19,270 nucleotides of DNA from an uncultured Dialister sp. (GCF_900765565.1 NZ_CAAFRZ010000281.1:1-19270), one strand, 5' to 3'; shown: positions 1 through 8,169, counted from the first letter of the stretch. Numbers and translations are program-made. The notes: generated from the letters alone by a model not told the origin.

Positions 1-160
1 AAGGCGCTTTTATGTGCAGAGAAAGCGCCAACTTACCTTGGCTCAGCAGTCCTATGCAGGACTGCTGCCTTAAATAGCTCGCTATTCGCATCGAGTTATT
101 CCTCGCATTGCATAAAAATCCAAGAATGAAATCCGACAACGATTTAATCAGTGCTTCCCT
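1..160. repeat. Left copy of hairpin-rich repeat, inverted relative to 18960-19206
   Basis: The reverse complement of this segment matches 18960-19091 almost base for base, then resumes at 19182-19206. One visible substitution lies in the AATAGCTCG hairpin arm (agtt here, agct on the right). The segment holds successive stem-loops: GGCGCTTT/AAAGCGCC near bases 3-29, a GCAGTCC/GGACTGC palindrome near 45-64, and an AATAGCTCG-type hairpin near 72-100. It ends 3 bp before the aroF stop codon. The element probably continues to the left of the window, because its second terminal repeat is not seen here. No coding capacity is claimed. Confidence 0.85.
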
Positions 161-163
161 CAC

Positions 164-1180
164 TTACAATTCCCGTCCCACAATGGGTGCCAGCTTTTTC
201 AGCCGTCCCATGAGACTGTCAAAGGTTTCCGGCGTAATGGACTCCGCTCCATCACACCATGCATGTTCCGGATCATTATGAACTTCACACATAATACCGT
301 CGGCCCCGGCAGCGATAGCTGCCATGGCCATGGCCGGTACCATTTCCCTGTGCCCTGTAGCGTGGCTTGGATCCACGATGATGGGGAGGTGGCTCTTTTC
401 TTTAATCACCTCCACCGCCGACAGGTCCAGTGTATTTCTGGTGGCCTTTTCAAAAGTGCGGATGCCCCGTTCACAGAGAATCACATTGTGGTTGCCCTCA
501 GACATGATGTACTCCGCGCTCATGAGCCATTCTTCGATGGTGGCGGACATGCCCCGTTTCAGGAGCACCGGTACATTGAGCCGGCCTACGGCCTTTAGGA
601 GGTCGAAATTCTGCATGTTCCGGGCGCCGATCTGTATGATATCCACGCCTTTCTCCAGGAACATGCCGATTTTGTCAGCGCTCATGAGCTCCGTCACCAC
701 GGGCATGTGGTTTATCCGGGCTGCGGAAACGAGCATGTCCAGTCCCTTTTCCCCAAGCCCCTGGAAAGAGTAGGGCGAAGTTCTCGGCTTGAACGCGCCG
801 CCCCGGAGCACGGCAGCCCCCGATGCTTTTACGGCCCTGGCAATGCCGCCGATCTGGTCCGGTGTTTCGATGGAGCAGGGACCGGCCATGACCACCAGTT
901 TCTTTCCGCCAATCTTCACGCCCCCCGCTTCTACCACCGTGTCCGCCGGATGGAATGCGCGGCTGGCCCGTTTGTAGGGCTCCTGTACCCGCATGACCTT
1001 GTCCACCCAGGGATTAGAAAGGAAATCTCTTTCATCCAGGGCCGATGTATCGCCAACGAGGCCAAGGACCACTTTGCTGGAGCCCCGGCTCCGGTCTACC
1101 TGGAATCCCTTGTCCCGGAGTTCTGCCTCCAGTGTTTCAATAGCAGTGAGCGGTGCGTTCTGTTTCATTACAATAATCAT
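164..1180 (-). CDS. aroF: 3-deoxy-7-phosphoheptulonate synthase (DAHP synthase), type I-beta with N-terminal regulatory domain
   Basis: Condenses phosphoenolpyruvate and erythrose 4-phosphate to DAHP, the first committed step of the shikimate pathway, in the cytosol. The protein has 338 residues, which I recall as the length of the Thermotoga maritima enzyme. Residues 1-70 form the small ferredoxin/ACT-like N-terminal domain (MIIVMKQNAP start) that mediates feedback inhibition in this subfamily. The TIM barrel follows. It has AGPCS with Cys102 as the expected metal ligand, KPRTSPYSFQG for PEP binding, IQIGARNMQN, LLKRGM, DPSHATGHR with a metal-binding His, and CEVH near the end. The start is fixed by GGAGGAAATT directly before the ATG. 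A terminator at 1302-1329 separates it from the upstream small gene, so it needs its own promoter, but none is obvious. The stop codon nearly abuts the repeat at 1-160. Confidence in the family is very high. Confidence 0.97.
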   Translation of the reverse strand: MIIVMKQNAPLTAIETLEAELRDKGFQVDRSRGSSKVVLGLVGDTSALDERDFLSNPWVDKVMRVQEPYKRASRAFHPADTVVEAGGVKIGGKKLVVMAGPCSIETPDQIGGIARAVKASGAAVLRGGAFKPRTSPYSFQGLGEKGLDMLVSAARINHMPVVTELMSADKIGMFLEKGVDIIQIGARNMQNFDLLKAVGRLNVPVLLKRGMSATIEEWLMSAEYIMSEGNHNVILCERGIRTFEKATRNTLDLSAVEVIKEKSHLPIIVDPSHATGHREMVPAMAMAAIAAGADGIMCEVHNDPEHAWCDGAESITPETFDSLMGRLKKLAPIVGREL

Positions 1181-1270
1181 AATTTCCTCCTCTGCCCTTC
1201 CGGGCTTCTACAATCCTTCCGGAAAACTGCATTTCCCATATCTTCTAACTTCCATTCTCCTATGCTCCCG

Positions 1271-1293
1271 AGAAAATAACTCCGTTATTTTCT
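1271..1293. repeat. Perfect 10-bp inverted repeat in the aroF upstream region
   Basis: AGAAAATAAC and GTTATTTTCT flank a 3-base spacer. It lies about 90 bp upstream of the aroF start and just downstream of the small-gene terminator. It could be an operator or a stem-loop in the aroF leader. I do not recognise a known binding-site consensus. Confidence 0.5.
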
Positions 1294-1294
1294 A

Positions 1295-1337
1295 AAAAGA
1301 AAAGGACAGGCTCCCATGAGTCTGTCCTTCTTTTCCG
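1295..1337 (-). terminator. Rho-independent terminator of the 37-residue small gene
   Basis: The stem AAGGACAG/CTGTCCTT (1302-1309 with 1322-1329) extends inward through CTC/GAG after one mismatch, leaving a 4-base loop. On the minus strand it is followed by TTTTCTTTTTAG. It lies 10 bp after the small-gene stop codon at 1347. Confidence 0.85.
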
Positions 1338-1346
1338 GAAATCCTT

Positions 1347-1460
1347 TTACTTGGAGAGGGCACGGGACTCATGACGGGATGCATGGCAAAAATAGCCGAA
1401 GCCATAATAATAGCCCCAGCCCATAAAGCCGTAATCCCGATCCATGAAATACTGTGCCAT
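1347..1460 (-). CDS. 37-residue Tyr/Gly/Phe-rich small protein of unknown function
   Basis: A short ORF of 37 codons that encodes MAQYFMDRDYGFMGWGYYYG, then FGYFCHASRHESRALSK. It is supported by its setting more than by homology. A consensus sigma-A promoter lies 32-61 bp upstream, AAAGGAGAG sits 5-6 bp before the ATG, and a strong terminator follows the stop. It therefore looks like a monocistronic gene of its own. The centre is a run of aromatic and glycine residues (GWGYYYGFGYF). The C-terminal third is basic and polar, with one Cys and two His. There is no clear signal peptide and no charge-free stretch long enough for a standard membrane helix. I do not recognise a family. It could be a small structural or regulatory protein, or a transcript that acts mainly as RNA. 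Confidence 0.7.
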   Translation of the reverse strand: MAQYFMDRDYGFMGWGYYYGFGYFCHASRHESRALSK

Positions 1461-1491
1461 CGTGCTCTCTCCTTTCGTTAGAAGTTAGTTT

Positions 1492-1521
1492 AGTATAGGC
1501 TCACCGCCCCGATTTTGTCAA
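1492..1521 (-). promoter_or_regulatory. Sigma-A promoter for the 37-residue gene
   Basis: On the minus strand a perfect -35 TTGACA (complement of 1516-1521) and a -10 TATACT (complement of 1492-1497) are separated by 18 bp. It points at the small gene starting at 1460. Confidence 0.8.
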
Positions 1522-1679
1522 GGGAAGAAATGGTGTAGAGCAGGGATTCTGACTGCGATATGACGTTCGGGGCCCTGTCCTGCGGACAGGGTTGTAACTT
1601 CGTCAGGGCGAAGGCTTTCGCCTGGGCCCAGGGAAGAATGATATATTCCGCGGCACTTCCCACTGAATGCATCACTCAT
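1518..1679 (-). CDS. Doubtful short ORF (53 codons) downstream of the MATE gene
   Basis: It begins with MSDAFSGKCRGIYHSS after AAGAGGAAAGA, a reasonable ribosome site, 62 bp after the MATE stop codon. Its end overlaps the -35 box of the next gene's promoter. The composition is unremarkable and I recognise no family. An equally long frame starts a few bases later (MMHSVGSAAEYIILPWAQ), so the coding frame is ambiguous. A CCCTGTCC/GGACAGGG hairpin lies inside at about 1572-1590. This may be a remnant or non-coding. If it is spurious, 1461-1740 is simply an intergenic region carrying the promoter. Confidence 0.25.
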   Translation of the reverse strand: MSDAFSGKCRGIYHSSLGPGESLRPDEVTTLSAGQGPERHIAVRIPALHHFFP

Positions 1680-1740
1680 TCTTTCCTCTTTTTTCGTGCT
1701 GTACCATTTCCGCCCAGATGGCACTTCCTTTCATCCATCT

Positions 1741-3081
1741 TCACCGGTTTCCCTTTATTTTCTTCCATTCCCACCATAGAAGGATGAGAAGTCCCGCCGC
1801 CGTAATGGCCCAGGAGAGGGGATATACCGCCATGAGTACGGGGAAGGTGGAAAACCGGGAAAACACCGTGGCCACATAGAGCACCCGGGATCCGCATATG
1901 CCAGTAACCACGATGGCCGCCGGTGCAAAGGATATGCCAAATCCCCGGAGAAAGCCGGAAATCATTTCGATCATAAGGTTTAACGGTTCCGCCAGGAGGA
2001 TATACCGGATGCGGATGATTCCATAAGAAACGACCGACTCATCCGCCGTAAAGAGATGCATCAGGGGGCGGCCGAAATAAATGATGAGCCCGCCCAGGAA
2101 GATCGTAAATACCAGATTCTGTATTGTCGTAATCTTCGCCACCCGGAAGCAGCGGGCCCTGTTCCCGGCGCCATAGTTCTGGCCCACAAAGGTGGTGCAG
2201 GCCTGGCCGAAGGCGTTCACAAAGATGTAAGCCAGGATTTCCAGGTTGAATGCCGCTGCCGATGCCGCCATCACATCGGCACCAAGACTGTTGATAGCAG
2301 CCTGGATGACGATGTTGGACAGGGAAAATACGGCTCCCTGCATGCCTGCCGGCACGCCGATGCGAAGAATTTCCTCCAGCAGGGCCCCATGGATCTTCAT
2401 ATGGCCCGGGCTGACCCTCACCGCCATCTTCGTATGGGATAAAAGACTGACCAGGAGCCCCGAAGACAGAAGGGTGGCACAGGTGGTGGAAATGGCCACT
2501 GCCGCCACGCCGAAATGGAAGAATACCACCAGGCAAAAGCTCACGATGACCTTCAGGATGCCTGCAATGCCAAGACACACCATGGGCGTCCGGGTGTCCC
2601 CCTGGCTCCGGAATATGGCCGATGCGAAATTGTACAGCAGCACCCCCGGCAGGGCCAGGAAAATAATGCGCAGGTACAGGAGGGACAGGGGCATCAGTTC
2701 TTCCGGCACCATGAGAAGGCCCAGTATGGGTTCTGCCAGGATTTCCCCCACCACCAGCATGGAAAGGCCTGCCAGCAGGGCAAACAGGAGGGACGTATGG
2801 ACGGCATCGGTAATCTTTTCCCGATTCCCTGCCCCCGTGAGCCGGGCAATCACCACGTTGGCCCCCAGGGAAATGCCGATGAAGAAAGTAATGATGAAAG
2901 CCACCAGGGGTACACTGCTCCCCACGGCCGCCATGGCTTCTTTCCCCACGAACTGTCCCATGATCACCGCATCGATGGCATTGAAGAGCTGCTGCATCAT
3001 GCCGGTAGCTGCCAGGAACAGGGCAAATTTCATGGTTTTACCTGCTATGGGCCCATGGGTCATGTCCACGGAACCTTTCAT
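1741..3081 (-). CDS. MATE-family multidrug/sodium efflux transporter
   Basis: A cytoplasmic-membrane antiporter of about 446 residues, the normal MATE length with 12 helices. Visible hallmarks are the N-terminal helix region with QLFNAIDAVIMGQFVG, PLVAFIITFFIGISLGANVV, FRSQGDTRTPM after the sixth helix, and the second-half motif FVNAFGQACTTFVGQNYGAG, which is very typical of NorM/DinF-type proteins. The likely start is the internal ATG (MKGSVDMTHG) preceded by GGAAGTG at a good distance. A frame-compatible ATG 15 bp upstream lacks a ribosome site. The gene lies 80 bp downstream of the SWIM gene on the same strand and may be read from the same transcript. The substrate cannot be told from sequence. 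The family call is firm. Confidence 0.93.
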   Translation of the reverse strand: MKGSVDMTHGPIAGKTMKFALFLAATGMMQQLFNAIDAVIMGQFVGKEAMAAVGSSVPLVAFIITFFIGISLGANVVIARLTGAGNREKITDAVHTSLLFALLAGLSMLVVGEILAEPILGLLMVPEELMPLSLLYLRIIFLALPGVLLYNFASAIFRSQGDTRTPMVCLGIAGILKVIVSFCLVVFFHFGVAAVAISTTCATLLSSGLLVSLLSHTKMAVRVSPGHMKIHGALLEEILRIGVPAGMQGAVFSLSNIVIQAAINSLGADVMAASAAAFNLEILAYIFVNAFGQACTTFVGQNYGAGNRARCFRVAKITTIQNLVFTIFLGGLIIYFGRPLMHLFTADESVVSYGIIRIRYILLAEPLNLMIEMISGFLRGFGISFAPAAIVVTGICGSRVLYVATVFSRFSTFPVLMAVYPLSWAITAAGLLILLWWEWKKIKGNR

Positions 3082-3130
3082 AAGAATCACTTCCATGTAC
3101 TTACATAAAACAAACGGAGAAGCCCTGTGC

Positions 3131-3160
3131 CGTCACTTCTTCGCTGACCGGGGACGGCCC
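3131..3160 (-). terminator. Possible weak hairpin between the SWIM and MATE genes
   Basis: GCCGTC and GACGGC flank an 18-base interior just after the SWIM stop codon. The minus strand continues CTTCTCCGTTTGTTTT, which is only loosely T-rich, so this may attenuate rather than end transcription. Confidence 0.3.
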
Positions 3161-3161
3161 A

Positions 3162-3881
3162 TCATTCCAGATGGAAGAGGTCCTCCATCTCCCGGTCATC
3201 GATAATCCTGTCATTCTTCACATCCCCATGGGCCAGCATGGACTCCACCCGACTGTCCAGTGTCTTTTTGACGAGCCGCTCCACGTCTATCCCCCGGAGG
3301 ATAAAGAAATAAAATGGATTTTCATCAAGTCTCACACCGATACCGTACATGGCGGCAGCCACGTGCTTGCACATGTGGGCACTGTCAGGACAGGTACAGT
3401 AAAACTCAATTTCCCGGGCCGTGGGAAACAGGGCCCCCTTTTCCGTAAGCAGGGATTCCAGGGATTTGGGAAAATGGCCGGCAATCAGTTCTTCCATGCT
3501 GTCAAGTTCCCGGCTGCAGAGGCGAGAAATTTTTTCCATCTGCCCTTCAGAAAGGGAATCCACCAGGATCGTCACTTTATAGGGCCGCCATTCACTTCCC
3601 TGTACCAGGGCCTCCGCCTTTCCTTCCCTGATGGAAAGGTCAATGACGGCACCATTCCTCACGTAGGACCGGCCCCGGGGCAGGCGGTTTGTGTAGTCCA
3701 GGTAGTTCTCCATGTTTTGGCACCAGGCCCTGCCCCACCAGCTCCTGCAGATAGTGCGGCTGGTAACGGTTACAGGGTTCAGGTGCCTGCCGGACCGCTC
3801 TGCATCGGCCAGGGACTGCTGCGCTTTCGCTTTGAGTTCCTCCACACTCATGGAAGGATACATATCCTTATACCAGGTCAT
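3162..3881 (-). CDS. SWIM zinc-finger protein, partner of the SNF2 ATPase
   Basis: The protein is about 239 residues. Its SWIM motif, the CxC...CxH arrangement, is visible as FYCTCPDSAHMCKHVAAAMY at about residues 158-177. SWIM fingers bind DNA or protein through zinc. The N-terminal part has the typical RSWWGRAWCQNMENY and YVRNGAVIDLSI segments of bacterial SWIM proteins encoded beside SNF2 helicases (compare Bacillus ywqB beside ywqA). The chosen ATG overlaps the last 14 nt of the SNF2 gene and has GAGGGGG upstream. An in-frame start 24 bp earlier is possible but has no better signal. The overlap suggests translational coupling and joint action, probably in DNA remodelling or repair, though the exact role is not established. 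Confidence 0.92.
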   Translation of the reverse strand: MTWYKDMYPSMSVEELKAKAQQSLADAERSGRHLNPVTVTSRTICRSWWGRAWCQNMENYLDYTNRLPRGRSYVRNGAVIDLSIREGKAEALVQGSEWRPYKVTILVDSLSEGQMEKISRLCSRELDSMEELIAGHFPKSLESLLTEKGALFPTAREIEFYCTCPDSAHMCKHVAAAMYGIGVRLDENPFYFFILRGIDVERLVKKTLDSRVESMLAHGDVKNDRIIDDREMEDLFHLE

Positions 3882-6501
3882 GGGAATCAGCCCCCTCTTC
3901 CCCATCCAGCTTCAGAAGGTCCAGCAGCTCCTTGTCCGAAAGGTCCGTAATCCAGGATGCACCGCCGCCTATGGCCTCCTCAGCCAGCTGTTTTTTATCT
4001 TCTATCATATCGTTAATTTTCTCTTCGATGGTTCCCTGGGAAACGAATTTGTAGACCATCACATGCTGCTTCTGTCCAATGCGGTAAGCCCGGTCGGTGG
4101 CCTGGTTTTCTACGGCCGGATTCCACCAGCGGTCAAAATGGATCACCGTTCCTGCCTTTGTCAGGTTCAGTCCCGTGCCGGCCGCTTTCAGGGAAAGCAC
4201 CATGAAGGGGATGTACTTTTCACCGTTGAACTGATCCACCAGTTCCATCCGTTTTTTCACCGGCGTCCCACCGTGAATGGAAAGTCCCGGCATGCCAAAG
4301 ACAGATGTAAGAAAATCACAAAGGGGCCCCACCATTTCCCGGTACTGGGTGAATACAAGGACCGGCTCCCTCTTCTCATAGAGGGCCTCGCAGATTTCCC
4401 GAAGTCTGACAAACTTCCCGCTGTCCTCCGGCTTGAACCGGGAGGATCCCAGAAATTCATCGGGATGGTTGCAGATCTGCTTCAGTTTGGAAATGGCCGT
4501 GAGTACGAGCCCCTTGCGCTGCAGTCCATCGGGCTTTGCCTCTTTGAGGGAGTGGGCCAGGAGGTCCAGCTCCTTCCCGTAAAGGGCAGCCTGCCGGGCA
4601 GAAAGGGGGACGTATTCCACGATTTCCGTCTTCTCCGGCAGATCATTGATAATGGATTTATCTGTCTTCAAGCGGCGGAGAATGAAGGGCGCTATCATCC
4701 TTTTCAGCGGTTCATAGCCGGACTCCCGATCCGCCAGTTCCCGCACGAAGCCGGCAAAATGGAGGCGGCTCCCCAGGAGGCCGGGATTCAGGAAATCGAA
4801 AAGGGACCACAGGTTGGACAGGCTGTTCTCCACAGGGGTACCGGTCATGGCCAGGCGGTTTCGTGCCGGGATGGCCTTCACCGCCCGGGTCTGCCTGGTA
4901 CCGGGATTTTTAATAGCCTGGGCTTCATCGAGAATTTCCATATCCCAGGTTCTTCTCTTCAGTCCTTCCAGCCGGAGAGCCATACCATAGGTGGTAATGG
5001 TGAGAAATGTGGAAGGCTGGGAAGCCATCTCTTCCATGGCCTCTTTCTTCTGTCCATGGAGAAGGGTAAAAGGCAGGGACGGTGCGAATTTCCGGATTTC
5101 TCTTTCCCAGTTTCCAAGAAGCGACGCCGGTACCACCAGGAGTGCCCGGGCCTCCGGACGTTTCTCCCGCACCTTTTCCAGATACGCCAGCACTTCTATG
5201 GTCTTACCAAGGCCCATATCATCGGCCAGGCACATGCCAAAGCCCAGGGAGGCCAGCGTATAGAGCCAGCGGAATCCTACATTCTGGTAGGGACGGAGGG
5301 CCGCTTTCAGCGTTTTCGGCACCGCCACAGCCCGGATGGAAGCGGGATCCTTCATGTAATGAAGGATTTTCTTCATCCAGGCTCCCGGCCGGTAGGCCAA
5401 TGCCCCGTTTTCCGAGGATGTAGATAGTTTCAGGGCCTCCCGGAAAGATACCTTGCCGCCGCCCTTCTCCATGAACTGCAGGAGTTTCGTAAGCCTGTCG
5501 TGGTCTACTTCAATCCATTTGCCCTTCAGGAAGGCCAGGCCCTCCGATTGGGCGAGGAGTTCCCGAATTTCCTTTTTAGTCAGTTTTACACCGTCCACGG
5601 TAAGCTCAGGCCGCAGGGACAGGATAGCATCGAGCCCCAGCCCCTCCGGCTTTCCAACGCCCATGGAAATCGTAACCGATGGCCGGCGCCTGCCGCTTTT
5701 CCACCAGTTCGGGATACGGCAGTAGATGCCCTTCTCCTCCAGCGCCGGTACGGCCTTCAGAAAGTCATAAGCCTCATCCGCCGTGACGCCAAAGGGATGA
5801 AGCATGGTTCCGTCTTCCACAAATTTTCCCAAAGGCGGCAGCACGGAAGCCGCTTTGTCCAGCGAAGAAAAAAGGCGGAGCAGCTTGTCTCTGTCCCCTT
5901 TATATTCCTTCAGGGCGTAGCTGAGCGGCATCTGCCGTGCTTTCCCCTTTTCGTCAAATGTGGCATAGGTAGCAAGGAAAGCGAAGGGATAGGCCCCATT
6001 CTTTGTATCCTCCACCAGGTGGAAATAGATACGGTCCGGAATCCTCGCATCCTTCCGACGGCTCCTGAGATAGTCCGCCGGACTTTGGCCGGACTCATTA
6101 AAATCCCTGTGAAAAGCCCGGTTCAATTCCTCTACGCTGCGCCGTATCCATGGTTCGTCCACCAATTCCACGCCAGGACCATAGGGCAGGGCTTGCAGGA
6201 TTTTTTCCACATCCTCCTCCGGAATGGATACGTCCATCTTCCCCTTCAGGAAGGGGAACAAAGGAGACGTCAGGAGTACATTCACAAAGGCTGCTGCCAG
6301 GCGATGAAGGAACAGGAAGGAAGGACTGCCGGTGGAAATTTTCTCGAATCCCAGGAAATATAAAGCCTTCCACCGATCTTCATCAAATTGCTTTTTCCAT
6401 TTCCTGTCCTCCGGGGAAAGTTCTGCCTTCCCCGCTTCATCGGTGGAAAAGCCGTGGGCCGTGAATATAAAGGATAACTGTCTTTTCGCTGTTGTCATCA
6501 T
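3868..6501 (-). CDS. SNF2/RapA-family DEAD-like ATPase (helicase-like)
   Basis: A nucleic-acid-dependent ATPase of about 877 residues with the SNF2 architecture. The roughly 400-residue N-terminal region matches the layout of bacterial SNF2-associated domains. Walker A is DDMGLGKT near residue 428, motif II is DEAQAIKNPGTRQTRA near 525, and motif III is LAMTGTPVENSLSNLWSLFD. The C-terminal helicase lobe has VLVFTQYREMV, SIHGGTPVKKR, SLKAAGTGLNLTKAG and FDRWWNPAVENQATDRAYRI near 795, followed by GQ. The start is placed at the first of two adjacent ATG codons preceded by AGGAG. Reading further upstream is possible but lacks a ribosome site and is poor in protein-like sequence. It is followed by the overlapping SWIM gene. 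The role is probably DNA or RNA-polymerase remodelling. No defence-system partner is visible. Confidence 0.95.
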   Translation of the reverse strand: MMTTAKRQLSFIFTAHGFSTDEAGKAELSPEDRKWKKQFDEDRWKALYFLGFEKISTGSPSFLFLHRLAAAFVNVLLTSPLFPFLKGKMDVSIPEEDVEKILQALPYGPGVELVDEPWIRRSVEELNRAFHRDFNESGQSPADYLRSRRKDARIPDRIYFHLVEDTKNGAYPFAFLATYATFDEKGKARQMPLSYALKEYKGDRDKLLRLFSSLDKAASVLPPLGKFVEDGTMLHPFGVTADEAYDFLKAVPALEEKGIYCRIPNWWKSGRRRPSVTISMGVGKPEGLGLDAILSLRPELTVDGVKLTKKEIRELLAQSEGLAFLKGKWIEVDHDRLTKLLQFMEKGGGKVSFREALKLSTSSENGALAYRPGAWMKKILHYMKDPASIRAVAVPKTLKAALRPYQNVGFRWLYTLASLGFGMCLADDMGLGKTIEVLAYLEKVREKRPEARALLVVPASLLGNWEREIRKFAPSLPFTLLHGQKKEAMEEMASQPSTFLTITTYGMALRLEGLKRRTWDMEILDEAQAIKNPGTRQTRAVKAIPARNRLAMTGTPVENSLSNLWSLFDFLNPGLLGSRLHFAGFVRELADRESGYEPLKRMIAPFILRRLKTDKSIINDLPEKTEIVEYVPLSARQAALYGKELDLLAHSLKEAKPDGLQRKGLVLTAISKLKQICNHPDEFLGSSRFKPEDSGKFVRLREICEALYEKREPVLVFTQYREMVGPLCDFLTSVFGMPGLSIHGGTPVKKRMELVDQFNGEKYIPFMVLSLKAAGTGLNLTKAGTVIHFDRWWNPAVENQATDRAYRIGQKQHVMVYKFVSQGTIEEKINDMIEDKKQLAEEAIGGGASWITDLSDKELLDLLKLDGEEGADSHDLV

Positions 6502-6640
6502 TAGAACTCCTGATAGAAATACATCCGGCCCCTGGACCCGAAGATCCGGCATGCCAGTCCCTATAGCGTCCTCGCTGCGGGCAGGCACTGCGGCGCCATG
6601 CCATTCCGGCACTTCCCATCACCATGCCCAACTCATGGTC

Positions 6641-7285
6641 TTACCTTCTCAGTCTCCTGTGGGGATGGTACAGCTGCCAGCCATAATGGATGGCGGCCAC
6701 CCGAAGGAGCAGTACGAAGGAAAAAGCTATCCAGGAAACCAGGGAAAGAGGAAGCCTCCCATGGAGAGCGCACATGAGAAGGCCTCCCGCCACGGAAGCA
6801 ATGGCATACACATCCATATAGAGGACCACCGGCATCCGGCGGGCCATCATGTCCCGGATAATGCCCCCTCCTACAGCCGTAATGAGTCCCAGCATGGTGG
6901 GAAGCACGTAATGGTAGGCCGGCCAGGTATAAAAGGCCGTGAGCACCCCGGTCACCGTGAACGCCGCCAGCCCGATGGTATCGGATATGTGGTAAAGGAA
7001 GGAAATCAGAATCTTCCCTCTCCTGGGGATGCGGAAAAAGGGATAGAGGAAACTTACCACCAGGGCAGTCCCAATGGATACGAGAAGGCTATCCGGATGG
7101 GTCAGGGCCGTAGGCGGCGTGATGCCGCAGAGCACATCCCGGATCATGCCGCCCCCTACGCCGGTCATGACAGCCAGCACCGTTATGCCGAATATGTCCA
7201 TCCGGCGGTACAGGCCCACCACGGCACCGGAAAAGGCAAAGGCCACGGTGCCCAGTATTTCAAAAATCATCCAGGTGATGGACAT
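6641..7285 (-). CDS. UPF0126/TRIC-like family integral membrane protein (YadS/YvgT type)
   Basis: A 214-residue protein of two tandem three-helix repeats, each carrying the family signature: GGGMIRD at residues 44-50 and GGGIIRD at 139-145. The glycine motif bends the helix that lines the pore in prokaryotic TRIC-related channels. Hydrophobic segments fill nearly all of the protein, and the C terminus is basic. The ATG has AGAGGCG upstream. It is followed after 139 bp by the SNF2 gene with no clear terminator, so co-transcription is possible. Structural work on relatives points to a cation channel, and some genome contexts to amino-acid transport, so the substrate is undecided. It is on the opposite strand to gltS, 1.1 kb away. 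Confidence 0.9.
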   Translation of the reverse strand: MSITWMIFEILGTVAFAFSGAVVGLYRRMDIFGITVLAVMTGVGGGMIRDVLCGITPPTALTHPDSLLVSIGTALVVSFLYPFFRIPRRGKILISFLYHISDTIGLAAFTVTGVLTAFYTWPAYHYVLPTMLGLITAVGGGIIRDMMARRMPVVLYMDVYAIASVAGGLLMCALHGRLPLSLVSWIAFSFVLLLRVAAIHYGWQLYHPHRRLRR

Positions 7286-7340
7286 GGGTATCGCCTCTTT
7301 AAAAGTGAATTAGCGGGTTAGTGGATTAGTGGAATAATGG

Positions 7341-7509
7341 CAGGCGTCATTAGCACGGGGCTTCTAGCTTCTAGCGGCTAGCTTTTAGGAAAACTGATCA
7401 GCCTGCGGCGCTTTCCTGTCTGTTTAACCCGACAGCCTCCCATGCCATAGGCTATAGAGTTTTCCTAAAAGCTAACAGCTAATAGCTAGAGGCCCCGTGC
7501 CAGTGACTC
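7341..7509. repeat. Inverted-repeat element, family A copy 1 (CACGGGGC...AGCTTCT type)
   Basis: The arms at 7353-7395 and 7458-7500 are 43 bp each and pair with about five mismatches, spaced by about 62 bp. The left arm contains CTTCTAGCTTCTAGCGGCTA and both arms read TTTTAGGAAAACT at the inner end. The internal sequence GATCAGCCTGCGGCGCTTTC recurs in the copy at 9659-9805. It fills the gap between the M50 and UPF0126 genes. Near-tandem ATTAGTGG-like octamers precede it at about 7309-7340. No transposase is present, so it is a REP/MITE-like element. Confidence 0.8.
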
Positions 7510-7539
7510 TATACATAAGCATCGAGACCGTCATTTTCT

Positions 7540-8169
7540 TCAAAACACCAGGTACACCAGCCAGGAGCAGAGAGAAATGAAGCCGTTGGCCAGTGGATTG
7601 ATGATGCGGTTAATAAATCCGCTGAATACCACCACCATGAGGAGGAGGAAGCCATACCGGGCATTAAAGTTCTCGTATTTGAAGGAAAGCTCCCCGGGGA
7701 GGAACATGGAAAGGATCTTGGACCCATCCAGCGGTGGCACGGGAATGAGGTTAAAGAAAGCGAACCATACATTGTACAGCATGATCCAGTTCAAAAAGCG
7801 GGCACTTTCCATGGACAGCATACCCAGGCGGTAAAGGATGGCAGAAAGAAGGATAGAAAGGAATCCCAGAAACAGATTCATACCGGGGCCTGCAAAGGAC
7901 ACCTTCAGGACTCCCGATTTATAGTCGTCGTAGTACCGGGGATTGATCATCACCGGTTTGGCCCAACCAAATCCACAGAGCACCAGAAGAATGGTCCCCA
8001 GTACATCGAGATGGGCCATAGGATTCACCGTGAGCCGTCCCATAGCCCGGGGCGTGGGATCTCCCAGGGAGTCTGACACGGCGGCATGGGCATATTCATG
8101 GAAAGAAAGGGCAATGAGCAGCGCCGGCACCCGGTACAGGAGCGTACCTATATCGAGAAAATCAAACAT
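7540..8169 (-). CDS. Site-2-protease family (M50) membrane metalloprotease, YwhC-like
   Basis: A roughly 209-residue membrane protein of the short rhomboid-sized M50 group. The zinc-binding HEYAH occupies residues 24-28 in the first hydrophobic helix. The third ligand region NLIPVPPLDG is at 140-149, with Asp148 the expected ligand. The fold is completed by GRLTVNPMAHLDVLGTILL and FAGPGMNLFLGFLSILLSA. Both catalytic motifs are intact, so activity in intramembrane proteolysis is plausible, but no substrate is evident and the short YwhC-like members are poorly characterised. The start ATG (MFDFLDIG) is preceded by AAGGAG at a good distance. Its upstream region is shared divergently with gltS. 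Confidence 0.93.
   Translation of the reverse strand: MFDFLDIGTLLYRVPALLIALSFHEYAHAAVSDSLGDPTPRAMGRLTVNPMAHLDVLGTILLVLCGFGWAKPVMINPRYYDDYKSGVLKVSFAGPGMNLFLGFLSILLSAILYRLGMLSMESARFLNWIMLYNVWFAFFNLIPVPPLDGSKILSMFLPGELSFKYENFNARYGFLLLMVVVFSGFINRIINPLANGFISLCSWLVYLVF

Noticed and set aside
3712..5427. 571-codon open frame on the plus strand
   Set aside because: It is antisense to the SNF2 and SWIM genes, has no ribosome site, and shows the His/Pro/Gly-rich composition typical of reverse-complement reading of a GC-rich gene.
3162..6501. SNF2 and SWIM genes as part of an anti-phage defence island
   Set aside because: The DISARM or other defence partners I would expect (methyltransferase, PLD nuclease, DUF1998) are absent, and the neighbours are transport and housekeeping genes.
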